From Gliomastix tumulicola (Eukaryota; Ascomycota; Sordariomycetes; Hypocreales; Bionectriaceae): a DNA stretch of 64,000 nt. A model generated the notes under the pieces. It saw only the letters and a list, made by a program, of their open reading frames with translations, searched no databases and was not told the DNA's origin. This document shows positions 44,009 through 57,200 of this stretch, piece by piece (the stretch's first letter is position 1; each line of letters starts with the position of its first letter). A program made the position numbers and the translations under genes. The stretch lies in the NCBI GenBank assembly GCA_001599755.1, contig BCHX01000007.1, positions 1,674,001 to 1,738,000 of the forward strand, written 5' to 3'.

Positions 44009-46333
44009 TCAAGAGATGTCAAATATTTGGTTAGTCCGTCCTTGAAAATTGTGACTCTGCTGCATCACTTCACCATTCATCATGCCATAAACATACGCCT
44101 CCCCCACGAGCTTCCATTGCGAGGAACCGATTTCCCCTCGCCGAAGCAGATACGGTGTCTTGCCGCCATGCAAAATCGTAACGACGTCACCAATCTTCGC
44201 ATTCCATGGTGCCAGGCCAAGATACCCTCTTCTCGTGACAAAGAGCGATCGATGTAAGCAGGCATTGAGAACGCGATTGGGAACGTCGTAGGCATGTAGC
44301 ATCCAGTTTGAGGCGTTCTCAGGGCTCATAGTGTCAAGGAATTGGAGGGTTTTCGATGAAACCAGGCTATACATGTGCTTGACCTGCTCATCGGCCAGCT
44401 GCTTCCACTCGGCGTCAGTCATTACCCGGCCAGCGGCAGCCTGAGCTACCGCCGACCAACCGACCCTATCACACCACGCTTCGAAGTAGGCTGCGTACTC
44501 CGTTTGCATAGCTTTGTCTCCAGGTAAGTCGGCGATCATCGTCCGCCACAAGGCAGTTCTGCGACCAACTGTAGCTTCATAGGGACAGTTCTCTCGACTT
44601 GCACACGCGAATTCCTCCCATGCGATGAGAGTTGGGATCGGAGCTCGAGAAACTGGTGGCTGCTTCGACTGAGAATGCCAAGGCTCGGCTAGATTTTCGA
44701 TCTCATCAACCAAATGACCTTCGAGCGATAGCACTGCTGGATCAGAGCCGTGATGTAAACGCGGGATAGTGTCTCCGCAAGCCTGGTATGAGGCTGCCCG
44801 GGTTGGGGTCGCCCATTGTAGCAATGGCTCTGGATCCCATTCCCTTGGGCACGCCCAATTCGGTACCCACGATGGTAATTCGTTATCAAGACTCTCCTCT
44901 AGAACCTCAATCTGCATGCGTGCCTTGATTTCACTCTCAGTCTCTCCTTGGCCGTAATATTCAAGAGAGGCACAACCAGTGTTATGCCACTGCTTCTTCC
45001 ATCCTGGGGGTGGAACTCGTCGCTCGGTATACCAGTTGCTAGACAACAACGGTGGCGTCCTTTCTAATGGACTCCTTTGAGAGAGCTGCTTTAGTGTGTG
45101 GTTCATGAAAACGGGTCGACTTCCGTCCATCATTCGCTCCCATCCATCAGGTAGGCGTACCCAGCCCAGCCTTGCCCTCTTGTTCGGTGCAGGTTTCATC
45201 ATGGCATGCGTGTCGTAATATCGTGCCTGGTGAAAGAGGTCATACACAAACGTTGATCTCCTTATCTTAGGGGCATCCTTCCAATGTCTTGTATAGTTGA
45301 GTATGTCCAAAGACTTCAACTCTCTTATCGCCCCACACGCGAACTCGATGTAGGTTTGAGAAACTGACACACTCTCTTCGGGGATTGATACCATCGATGC
45401 AATACGTGGGAGCAGACCGACGAATCCAAAGATCTTGTCCTCAGCATTGGTACATGCCGTCTCCCGAAAGCGGTAAAGCATATCAACAGGTTCGATCGAT
45501 TCTGTATCTCCGTGCCACCTATCTCGCAAGTCTGACAGCATGCGAAAGTTGTTGTCGACATCCAAAACATCGCGGTCTGCTATTGTCAGACCAAATAGGT
45601 CCAGGACAGGGGGTGCGGCCTTGTCATGCTTTAGCAGCCTCCCAAAATCATCCCAGTCAATAACTTCTGTTCCACACACGACTACCAATCGCTTGGCCAG
45701 GACAGCTTCTTGGATAATCCACGTCCTCTTCCACCACGGACGGTCAAACAGCTCCAGGATCTCGCCACTCAGCTGTTGCGCTAGCATCGTGAGAGTGGTA
45801 TTGGCAGCGGTGATGCTATAGATGCGTTCTCTCAGCCGAGGGAGCACGTTCCCATGCTCCCTGTTCAACTTCCATTGTTTCCAATCCCCGGAGAGTGTGC
45901 CTTTCTTGGCACGCTTGACCGCTACTTTGCCGCCATCAGAGAGCTCGCCGATCCAAACGCACACCTGCAGAGCTTGTCTGTAGATGTGCTGCATGAGCCG
46001 GATCTGCTGCGCTGTCTCTCGCCTATCCTGCTGATTGATGCAAATGGCGTCGATCCAGAGACGTCTTTCCTGACCGCCTAGTCTAAGATGCCGGATGGCT
46101 GTCTCTGCATTCTCGCGGACTAGAAACTTGCTGCCATTGACAACGATCACTTTCTCGCTGTCCACCGTCCCCCAAGTGTATGACAGGGCTTCAAATGTTG
46201 GGTTTGTGTCGAGCGAGACAGTCGTGAGATCGCAAACAATGGCGGCATCTCGCTTTTTTTCCGGATGAATGACGAGTAATCTGATTTCCTTTCTCAAGAC
46301 GTCGAGAGTCGAATAAAGCTGAGTGGGCTCCAT
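44009..46333 (-). CDS. HET-domain (heterokaryon incompatibility) protein
   Basis: Single exon of 774 residues. The N-terminal HET domain has the three usual blocks: FEALSYTWG (about 48-55), RRLWIDAICINQQDRRETAQQ (about 90-110) with HIYRQALQVCVWIGE, and the downstream RPWWKRTWIIQEAVLAKRLVV. HET domains trigger death of fused cells that differ genetically, and many paralogues of unknown trigger exist in filamentous ascomycetes. The C-terminal 450 residues contain no NACHT or WD repeats that I can see. The gene lies 548 bp beyond the 3' end of the NRPS gene, on the same strand. HET genes often sit in variable accessory regions, so its position may mark the cluster edge. Confidence 0.92.
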   Translation of the reverse strand: MEPTQLYSTLDVLRKEIRLLVIHPEKKRDAAIVCDLTTVSLDTNPTFEALSYTWGTVDSEKVIVVNGSKFLVRENAETAIRHLRLGGQERRLWIDAICINQQDRRETAQQIRLMQHIYRQALQVCVWIGELSDGGKVAVKRAKKGTLSGDWKQWKLNREHGNVLPRLRERIYSITAANTTLTMLAQQLSGEILELFDRPWWKRTWIIQEAVLAKRLVVVCGTEVIDWDDFGRLLKHDKAAPPVLDLFGLTIADRDVLDVDNNFRMLSDLRDRWHGDTESIEPVDMLYRFRETACTNAEDKIFGFVGLLPRIASMVSIPEESVSVSQTYIEFACGAIRELKSLDILNYTRHWKDAPKIRRSTFVYDLFHQARYYDTHAMMKPAPNKRARLGWVRLPDGWERMMDGSRPVFMNHTLKQLSQRSPLERTPPLLSSNWYTERRVPPPGWKKQWHNTGCASLEYYGQGETESEIKARMQIEVLEESLDNELPSWVPNWACPREWDPEPLLQWATPTRAASYQACGDTIPRLHHGSDPAVLSLEGHLVDEIENLAEPWHSQSKQPPVSRAPIPTLIAWEEFACASRENCPYEATVGRRTALWRTMIADLPGDKAMQTEYAAYFEAWCDRVGWSAVAQAAAGRVMTDAEWKQLADEQVKHMYSLVSSKTLQFLDTMSPENASNWMLHAYDVPNRVLNACLHRSLFVTRRGYLGLAPWNAKIGDVVTILHGGKTPYLLRRGEIGSSQWKLVGEAYVYGMMNGEVMQQSHNFQGRTNQIFDIS

Positions 46334-46881
46334 GTATGACTACTATTTTGAGATCTTGTTGTGGCATGAAAACGTTACTGAAGTAAGATGATAAAATGAT
46401 AATGTGCACAAGTATGAGAGGTCTTGGGCATACTTACTAGTACTTAAGTAGCAACGCATAGCCCCACATGTAAGCACACTAACATTAGTACCCGACAGTG
46501 CTTAGCTAAGGCATTAGGTAATTAATGTGTTGCCGAATTAGAGAAGCTACGTCGATCGGGATAAGCGCTGAGACCAACCAACCAAACAGTTTTTATTCCG
46601 TCATTATATCATGCTAAGATCCAGCACTTTTCTCATCCCTATATTACCAAAATTATGGTGCAGATGCAGTCTATTTGCTCGTCATTCGAGTGGCTCGATC
46701 CCTCTTTAGGCGGGCGCTGAACGGGAAAAAATACGACACCACGACCGCGATTACAATGAAATACTTGAACGGGTGAATGATCTTTTATTCATGGAATATA
46801 GCTTTGGTGTATCAAAAAGGGTCATCTACCTAGGAAATCATACCAACCATCTCATACCACCCATCTCATTTCTGTATTCCT
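46334..46881. other. Intergenic, HET promoter and NRPS 3' flank
   Basis: A 548-bp A/T-rich spacer. No gene or mobile-element signature is seen. Confidence 0.6.
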
Positions 46882-48240
46882 TCAAACACGATGCATCTCG
46901 ACACGACCCATGCGGTCCAACAGAGACTGCAGTGACCCGTCTGGGCTATGTCCTAAGCTGACCATCATCCTGCAAAGACTAGCAAGCAGCGGCCCAACCG
47001 ACTTCTTGCTGACGATATGAGTGTTGGCGAAGAGTCTCACCCGCAGACGGTTGCCCTGAGGATATGATGCTAGGAAAAGCGATGGAGGGATGAGGTCTGG
47101 GTTCTCGAAGAACTGGACCTGGGAAGAACCTTGAGGGGTCTCAAACTCCGGGTGCTCGTCGATGTTTTGGTGCTGGATGACCGTCTCGAACCTGGTTCCG
47201 GGTGGCCAGTTGGTGCAATGCTCTATGATGTCGTCCGAACCCAGCGAGTCAGCGTCTCCCATGGAGATCAGCTGCTCTTGAACAGCAAGCAGCAGCTGTC
47301 TTGGATTCTCAAAGGTCGGGAATGCGACGCGGATGGGCACGATATTGATACAGGGCCCTACGACCCGATCGACGGCTTGCATGGACGAGTTGCGCCCGGC
47401 ATTGAGCTGTCCGAAGGTGATATCATCCTCGCTGGTGAGGCTTGACAGAAGCATGGCAAATGCAGCGCTGAATAGAGCTGCGGACGTGGTCTTGTGTGGA
47501 AGTTGGGGCAAGTCGATCTCAGCTTCCTCGTATATGCGTTCTTTGGGAGCACCCTGCAAGCTGGCAAGAGGATGAACCTCTGCGAGAGTTGACCCTTCAA
47601 GTAAACCCTTCCAATACTTGATCGACCGTTCTCGCTGACGCGACGCGTGGGATAAGAACTTGGCAAAGTCCACGGATGGTGGGAGTGGTGTGCCCGAGTA
47701 GGCGCTCATAAGCGACTGGAAGAGAATTGGGATCGAAATTCCATCGTACTGAGCATGCGATAGCCTCAGTATGAGACGCAAATCTTGCGACTTTCGTCTG
47801 AGCAGCATGAAATTGATTGGAAGATCGTTTGGCGACACTTTAGGTATGTCCTGAGCACAGTAGGCACCGGAAGCTTCCTCAAGATCCTCTTCAATGTCGA
47901 GGAGATGGACAGGGACAGTTGGCTGTTGACAAATAACCTGCCAGAACTTGCCTTGTAGCTGGACGAAGCGAGCGCGAAGGATTGGGTGCGACTGCAGCAG
48001 CGAATGGCAACATTTCTCAAACCTCGCAAGATCGATATCCTTCCCGAGGTCCAGGTAGAAATAGTTTGCATGTTGGCCGGTCTCCATGCCATCGAGTACA
48101 GCGTACTTCTGAAAGCTTGTCAGGGGTAGGATATCCGCAACGTCTTGAGAGGTGATGTCCAGGTTGAGCGAATCGACCTCCATGAGAAGAAGCCTCTTAG
48201 TGGACTCATCGACGAGAACGACGGACTCGAGGTCCTGCTG
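46882..48240 (-). other. NRPS terminal condensation-like (CT) domain
   Basis: It opens with ILPLTSFQKYAVLDG and has SHAQYDGIS in place of HHxxxDG, the form seen in fungal macrocyclising CT domains. It is the last domain and no thioesterase follows. Confidence 0.85.
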
Positions 48241-51200
48241 ATCATTGACAGCCCTGACGCATCGCGCCGCCAGTTGTTCGAGAGTGTCGTAGCGGAAGAC
48301 ATCGGCAACAGCCAGTTGAAGGTCCAGCTTGCGGGCCCTCGCCACGACCTTCATGGCCGTTATCGAATTGCCCCCGAGAGCGAAGAAGCTGTCGTCTAGC
48401 CCGATAGTCTTTGCTTCGACCGCAAGAGCCTCAGCCCACACGTTTTGCAAGTCTCGTTCTATGTCATTGGACGGCTGACGGAGGGGCGCCCCTCCCAACG
48501 TGTGTGTGCGGAATCTGGCGGCGAGTTCCTTGCGGTCGACCTTGCCGTTGTTATTGGTGGGCATCTTCGCCAACACGATGATGGACTGCGGGATCATGTA
48601 AGGCGGTAGTTGCGTCTTGATCCTTTCCGAGACCTCTCGCTGGACTCTCTGGTTGATCTGCTGTCGTAGTGGACGACTACTGAGCGGACGCAAGGAATGA
48701 CCGACATTCGTTTCTGTCGGGAACCGGAACAGCGTTCGGGTATGACCATGAGGTGAATCAAAGCGGTGGAAAACGGCGTCTAGACCGCCTCGCTGGGAGT
48801 ATTGTCGAGCCCAGCTGAGTTCGACCGTGAAACCAGCTTGCCGAGCTATGTCTTCTAGGTCGATAGCAGACAGAGAAGAACACTCTGAGGCCCCCTTTCT
48901 GGCAGACGCGATCCAGTCGTACCGATCTATGCCATCGTCAAGGGATCTCACAAGCTGCTGTTCGAAGGCGATCTTGCTGTACGGGATGTTATTGACAGCA
49001 AGTGAGGGTACAGCGGAAGACTCTAGGAGCTGGAGAAGTGACTTCCGATCAAGGCCTTCCTCCACAAAGTCAATCCATTCTGTTGGGTTCACTTCATGAA
49101 TGGGCTGCTGCACTTCAGTCGCAACTTGATTCTGGACTTTGGCGTGAATGACAACAGCATAACGGTAGCAGCTGAGCTCGTTGGTGGCTCTCATTCGCTT
49201 TGGTAGAACCTCCACGTGTCTGACGAGATCGGGTAGCTGATCAGGGAGGGCTGTGAAAAAGGCCGGGTCGACGAGAAGCTCAAGTTCTGACCGCTCCACC
49301 TCTGCCATCTTCTGCTGGATCTCGTCCTTGCTTGCTCTCTCTCCAGCCATGTGCAGAGCTTTGCTCGCCCTGAACTCCTTGTAGAGAGCAAATGACCGAA
49401 CATCGCCGAGGAAGATGCTCTCCACCCCGCCCTTCAACAGAAGATCCTGTATCACCCTGAAGAGATACTCCTGACTGGGGAAATACTGCACCACGGAGTT
49501 CACAACAGCAACCGTCGATGATGCTAGAACAGGCAGTTTCGCCACATCTTCCGCAGTTCCCTTGTACATGCGTATCTTATCGGTCAGGGCAGGGATAGAC
49601 CTGGCGGCCTTGAGAACAAAGTCCACCGCCTTGTTGGATGGTTCGATACCGACGTAATTCGTCAGTCCCTGAGTCATGTTGAACAGAATCATGCCGGTAC
49701 CGGTGCCGATCTCAAGGATATTCTGAGGGTTGCTTCCGTTGGAAATCGTGCTGATAGTCTCATCAAGCCATTCGTCCATCTGCTCCGTTTCAATCTGCCT
49801 TCCGTCGTACATAGAGACCCAGCCGACGAAGTCTCTGCCGACGCTCTCCGACTTGACATCCTCGATGTTTGTGTAGGTGTCAGCATCAAACAACTCCTCC
49901 CACACCTGGAGATGTTCCGTCGTGTCATCGTTCTGAAGCGCCCTCTCGTCTTCAACCTCGCGAACCGTGATGAAGCCCAGAAGGCGAGCCTGGTCCGTCT
50001 TCTCATTCTGCAAGATAACAGCTGAGTCCGTGACCATGTGGTGATCGCGCAGCGAGTGCTCGATCTCTCCTAGCTCAACTCGGTGACCTCGAATCTTGAT
50101 CTGCCCATCGATGCGACCAAAGAACTCTAGCTGCCCATCGATAGGCCGCCATCGTGCGTAATCTCCGGTCCTGTAGGCCCTGACTGAAACACCACCAACT
50201 GACACGTTGACGAAGCGGTCCACGTCGCGTTCAGGGTCCGTATATCCTCGCGCAACTCCATCGCCTGTGACGACAAGCTCTCCGAAGACACCGACCGGGA
50301 CGATACGCTGTTGCGAGTCCATTACGTACGCCCCTGAGTTGCTCAACGCTCGGCCAATCGGGACGCCGTTTGTGTATATATCTCCCGGCTTCATGTACCA
50401 CAGCGAGCTGATACATGTGTTTTCAGTAGGCCCGTATGCGTTGACGATGGTGCCCTTCATGAGAGTTCTTGTCTTGACCAGGTCATATGGATCGGCTCGC
50501 TCTCCAGTGACACACACTGTCTCCAGTTGCCTGATGATGGAAGGCGACTCTGCTAGGAAAGCCTTGAGTACAGCAGGGGTAGTCGTGACACTCTGGATGC
50601 CCTCCCTCTCAAAGATTTCGGTTCGGATGTTAGCATCGAGGAGTGCCATGGTATCGATGCAGATCAGCGTGCCGCCATTGAGAAGGGCCATGTACATCTC
50701 CCACTGAGCCACGTCAAACGCGACATTTGCCATGTGGGCTGAGATGGGGCGAGACGGAAAGCACCGGATGTAGTTGCTGTTTTTCACGAGCCGCACTAGA
50801 CCACGATGTTCCAGCATGACTCCCTTTGGCTTGCCGGTGGACCCCGAGGTAAACAGAACGTAGGCCAGACTTTTCGGTGAGGGTAGCTCGTTGGTGGCCT
50901 CGTTCGTGACTGGTAGTAGTTTACGTGCGGCCTCCAGAGCATCTTCAATACGGACGAACTCGACATCCTGAATATCGGGAAACTCATCGTGGGTCCCAGT
51001 CAAGACTAGCCTGCGGCGTGGGAGAGAAGAGAGCATGTTGTCCAGCCGGCCCCTTGGGGTCCTCGTGTCTAATGGGAGACAGGCAAGGTTGGCTTTGAGG
51101 ATGCCTAGTTGCGCTACGATCATGTTGCAAGATCGACCGGAGAAGATGCCGACAAGATCCTCGGGAGCCATCTTCCCAGTGGTTGAAAGCCACCGGGCGA

Positions 51201-54200
51201 GTACGTCAGATTCGTCATCGAGTTGCTTGTATGTGAGTTGAGACGTGCTATCCTTGACGGCAATCCGGTCTGGGTATGTCCGGGCTTGCTCCCGGAAAAG
51301 ATCAACGAGGCTTTGATCTCGAGGATATTCTCGACGGTCAATGGCAATGAGATCGAGTCGATCGAGTTCGAGCGAGCTCTCCTTTGTCAGGAGTGGTAGC
51401 GAGGAAATCGAGAGCGTTGGTTTCCCCAGACCCTCGCTCAGAACTTTCTCAAAGATGGACAGCATGTTGCTGATGGTGGATGGATCATAGAGGTCGGTCG
51501 AGAACAGGACCTCGCCTTGCAGATAGTCCTGCTCCTGGTAGAAGTGGAATTCCATATCGAATCTTGTGGTCGGAGGGACTGGGATCTGCTCCGAGCTCAC
51601 ACCCTCGAGATCAAAAGTGCCCAGGTTCTGCTGTGGATTGAAGGCGAAAATGACCTGCGCCAACGGGTTGCGGGATAGATCCCGGTCCTTCTTCAGCTTG
51701 GCGACGACGTTCTCAAAAGGCACGTCTTGATTCTCGAATGCGGCAGCCATTGCTTTCTGGGCCTGCTTGACAAGTTGCTCGAAAGTGTCGTCTTCCACAA
51801 GTAATCGGATACACTGCAGGTTGACGAAGAATCCGATGATATTCTTAAGCTCCCACTTGTCTCGGTTGGAGTTCAGAATGCCGATATTAGCATCCGTCGA
51901 TCCGGTCAGTCGGTAGTGCGTCGCCCTGTATGTTGCAAGCAGGACTATGTTGGGCGTGACGCTGTGCTGCTTGCAGAACTGTCGGAGCATGTCATAGAGG
52001 GGGCCTTCGATCCTGAGCCTTTCGACCGCGGCCTCTCCGGAAAGCGTCGTTGGCCTAGGCTTATCGCACAGGAACTCTGCTGGCTGGCTGGTGCGCAGAT
52101 GAGAGACCCAGTAGTTGAGCTGATGCTCCTGCTCGGCTATTTGCTGTGCCTGTCTCTGCCACACGGCATAGTCTTTGTATTGAATCGCCAACGGTTCTAC
52201 GCATGACAGGGGATCTTGATGATGAACCGATGCTGCGTAAAATGCAGAGACTTCCTTCTGTAGCACGTCGACAGACCACCCGTCAGAGATGATGTGATGC
52301 ATAACGATTGACACCACATAATCCTCGGGTCCAAGCTCAAACACCGAGACTCTCCAACCTGGCTGGGTGCGGAGATCGAATGGAGTCTCGTGATCAATCT
52401 TCAGGGAATCCTCTAGGGCTGTTATGTCTGCGACTGGAACGACGTTGAAGGGCATCCGTTCGGCAGGCTTGACGAGTTGGAAGTCACCACCGTCCCGCGA
52501 TTCGAATACCGTTCGCAGAGTCTCGTGACGACTCTCTAGGGCAAAGATCGCAGTCTGTAGGGCTTCCAGATCAAGAGGACCTCGGAAGCGTGTTGTAGAT
52601 GGCATTAGATACCAGCTCAGCATTGGATAGAGCTGCTCTAGGAACCAGATGCGGCCTTGGGCAAATGATTGATCAACGGCGCCAGAAGTTGTTGTTCTGG
52701 GAATGCCAACCCGGTCTCGTCCACTCAGGGCGTCTGCCTTAAGTGCGACATCTCGCAATGCAGGCTGTCGGAAGATGTCTGCGATCGACAGCTTGCCTCC
52801 CATCTTTCGAACTTCACCAACCAACTTCATCGCAGCTAAGGAGTCGCCACCAAGCTGGAAGAAGCTGTCGTCTGAACCAATACTTGCAGCATCGACCTTG
52901 AGTACCTGAGCCCAGATCTTCTGCATCTGCCGTTCTTCCTCTGAAGCAACCTGGCGTTTTGGTCCGACTGGCTTGTTGCCCTGCTGGATCTTCTCTCCCA
53001 AACGTTGACGATCGACCTTGCCGTTGGGATTGACCGGTATGCTTTCTATGATGTGAATGGCCTTGGGAATCATGGAAGCGGGAAGTTCGGATCGTAGCCT
53101 GTCATATAGCTCCTCCCAGACTCTCTTCCTCGCCTGCTGCTGTAAAGGCCGTGTGCTCACGAGTGCATGCGGATCTGAGGCATCGATGGGAAATTGATAC
53201 AGCACTCTCGTGCCATCTTGGGACCGCGGGCGGCGATGGAAGATGGCGTCAAATCCGCCTCGCAGAGAACGTTGACGTGCCCAACTGATCTCAACTTCGA
53301 AGCCTGCCTCTTGCGCAAGTTGACGCAGGTCGTGCGCAGAGAGTGACGGCTGGGCCTGTGCCCTGGTGCGGGAGACCTTGACCCAGTCGTGAACCTCGGT
53401 TTCGGTTCCGGTGTTTTCGTTGAGCAGGTCGACAGCGTATCGTTCGACCATGGTCTTGCTATGGGGAATGTTGCTCACAGCCACCTCCTGAGAGTGATTC
53501 TGCTTAAGAAGCGCGAGAAGGCTTGTGTGATCTAGCCCAGCCTTCACGAAGTCGGTCCAAAGGTTCTCTTCCGCAGAGTATATGGGGCGACTCTGACCGT
53601 TTTCGTCCTGATGCGCCAGATGAACCACAGCTGCGTAGCGGTAGCAACTCAACTCGTTGGACGCCTTCATCGTCTTTGGGATGATTTCCACATGTTCGAT
53701 CAGACTAGGGAAGTGTGCGGATAAGGACGTAAAGAAGCTGGGCGCGACAAGATACTCCAACTCGCTGTGTTCCATGTCTGAAAGTCGAGTGCTCAGCTCC
53801 TTCAGGCTCATTTGCTCTCCAAACATACGCATGGCTCTCGTTACCCGGAACTCGGGATATAAAGAGTATGACCTCATGTCACCAAAGAACAAAGTCTTGA
53901 TGCTTTTGCTCTTGATGAGATTCCCGACCAGGCTGAGCAGATACTCCTGGCTGGGAAAGTACTGAGCAACCGAGTTGACAATCACCATGGATGGATACCT
54001 GTCTCCTCCGCCTAGGTCTAAGACAGGGACGTCTGCCGCAGTGCCTTTATGCATGTGGATTTTGTCGGCGAGTTCAGGCATCTTGGCCGCCATGGAGTTG
54101 ATGAAGCTGACAGCCCTTTGGGACGGGTCAAGACCAATGTAGCTCTGCAGCCCCTGGATGAGATTGAATAGGATCATCCCGCTACCTGACCCTACTTCGA

Positions 54201-57200
54201 GAATCTTGCTTGACTCGCCACTCCGCCTGATGGTGTTGATAGTGTCGTCAAGCCACTCATTCATCTCTCCCTTATCGATGGCATTCCCGTCATACATGGA
54301 CGTCCATCCGACGAAATCTCGCCCAACGGACTCGGGTTGGACCTCTTCGATCAAGCGGTACGTGTCCTTATCGAATAGCTCTTCCCATGTTGAAACTTGG
54401 TGGGTTTGATCGTCTTCATCCTCGTCCTTTAGATTGGATGTTGGACTCTCGAAAGCAGACTGATGGAGGGTAACAAAGCCGACGAGGTGAGCATCCTGGC
54501 CTTGATCACGCTGCACCAAGACCACGGCGTCTCGGATCGACTTATGGCGACGCATGGCATGCTCGATCTCGGCAGGCTCGACGCGTTGCCCGCGAATCTT
54601 GGTCTGTCCGTCCATCCGACCGAAGAATTCAATCTGTCCGTCTGTAGGTCGATAGCGGACGAAGTCACCCGTGCGGTATGCCTTGACTTGCTTGCCGTTG
54701 ATCGTGATGAAAATGAAGCGGTCGACATTGTGCTTGGGGTCGGTGTAGCCCCTTGCTAGCCCATCACCCGTGACGACAAGCTCGCCCACAACACCGAGAG
54801 GCACAAGCCGCTGCTCAGAGTCCAAGATGTATGCGCCTGAGTTGCTCAGGGCTCGACCGATGGGCACGCCATTGACGCAGGCCTCACTGCTTGGCAAGGG
54901 GTAGAAGGTGCTGAAGCTTGTGTTCTCGGTTGGGCCGTACCCGTTGATGATGCTCCCCTTTATCAAGGCGCCTGCTGTAGCTACATCCTGCGTGTCGAGT
55001 CGGTCACCCCCGATGTAGAGGGTATTTAATCCACTGATGGCAGATGGACACTCGGAAAGGTAGGTCTTTAGCAGCGCAGGCGTGATGAAAATCGTCTGTA
55101 CCTGCTCTCGCTCGAAGATTGCTGAGACAGAGTGATAGTCGAGGACCGAAGTTGTGTCAACACAGACCAGAGTCCCCCCGTTGAGCAGAGTGACGTAGAT
55201 TTCCCATGTTGATGCATCAAATGCGATGCTGGAAATGTGCGCCATCACTTCCGTCTTGGGGTCGTGGTGCATCATGGCGTTCTCCTTTGCGAGCCGCACT
55301 ATACTGCGATGCTCAATCATCACTCCCTTTGGCTGACCCGTTGTCCCTGAAGTGAACATGACATAGGCCAAACTATGAGGTGAAAGGGAAGCGGCTTTAC
55401 CGGAAAGGCTCTCAGAGACGGTTTGACCATTGGGTCTGCTCTGGCACAGTATTTCCTTGAGCCTGACACATTGAACGTTGGGAAGATCGAGCTTAGGAGC
55501 TTGTTGATCATCCCCAAGAAGGACAACACTGTCGCCGCCAACAGACGACAAGATGTTCTGCATCCTGGTGACTGGAACTTGAGAGTCAAAGGGCAGATAG
55601 GCAAGGCCGGCCTTGAGAATACCCAAGAAGGCGATGATCGTCTGGCAGGATCGGCTGGAGTAGACACCAACCAGCTTTTCAGGCTTGTATTCAGACCGTC
55701 TCAGCCACTGTGCAAGATCGTCGGAGAGTGCGTCCAATTGGCCATAATTCAACGTGGTTGATGAATCCTTGACAGCCACCCTCTCAGGATGTTGCGCCGT
55801 CTGGCTGCGGAAAATATCGACCACAGTCAAATCGCGGGGGTAGGCAGTGTTCACGACCTGGATCAGACCCAAAGAATCAAGCGCAGAATACGCATCGTTA
55901 GTGAGCAGTGAAAGCGATGAAATTGGCGTCGTTGGACTGTCGAGCGCTTCTTCGAGGACCTTGTTGAAGACAGACAAGAGGTTGGAGATGGTCCTCGGGT
56001 GATAAAGGTCCGTTGAGAAGATCATCTCACCGCGGAGACCATGAGTCTCTTGGTAAAGATGAAACTCGAGGTCGAATCTTGTTGTGAATGAGTGGTCAAT
56101 GTACTCAACCTCGAGCCCTTCCAAAGTGAAGCGACCAAGATCAAGCTGTGAATGGAGGGCGAAGACCATCTGTACCAAGGGATGATGTGAAAGATCCCTA
56201 GCCTTGCCAAGCTTTGACACGACCTTCTCAAAAGGCACATCCTGGTTGGCCAAAGAGGAGGTCGCTGTCGACTTGACTTGCTGGAGAAGGGTCTCGAAGT
56301 TAATGGCTCCTTCGTCGAGTCTGACCCTGAGACATTGGAGATTGACAAAGAACCCGATCGTATCTCTAACCTCCCATCGATCGCGATTAGCGTTTGGACT
56401 TCCGAAGGTGGCATCATCTTGACCCGTGAGTCGGTAATGGGTAGCGGCAAACGCTGCAAGCAGCAAGATATACGGGGTCACATCATACTGAGAACACATG
56501 CGTTGTAGTCTCTCATACAATAGACCGTCGAGTAGGATCTCTTGCTTTGACGCCTTCCCAGACAATGCTGCTGGACGGGGGAAATCAGAGAAGAGCTCGG
56601 CTGGTTTGCTTGTTTCAAGCTCAGACATCCAATAGCCGAGTTGCTTCCGATGGGCGTCCACTTGCTGTTCTTGCTTCTCCCAGACGGAGAAGTCCCGATA
56701 CTGGATTGGCAGAGGGGAGGCATGATGGAGCGGATCCAGGCCAGACAAGGCTGATGAGTAGAAAGTCGACAGTTCCTTGCGGAGGATGTCGATTGACCAG
56801 CCATCAGAAATGATATGATGCATAGTGATCAGCAGCAAATGGTCATCCTCTCCCAACTTGAATATTTTCGTTCTCCATCCCGGGCTGTTTTCCAGATCGA
56901 ACGGCGTTGATTCTTCTCTTTCAACCACATCCATGATGCTCGCTTCGTTGGGGGAAAGGGTGATCGGCTCCAGCGACGCATGATTTGCATTATGGACATG
57001 TTGTAGGCTCACACCCTGTCGGGTAGAGAACGTCGTTCGCAACGTTTCATGGCGCGTCGTCAAAGATGAGAATGCTTTGTCAAGAGCCTCCAGTTGAAGA
57101 GGTCCCCGCAAGCGCATGGCCGACGACATGATGTACCAGGTGAGCCCGGGGTAGAGCTGCTCCAAGAACCACAGACGACCTTGTGCAAAGGACTGCTCGA

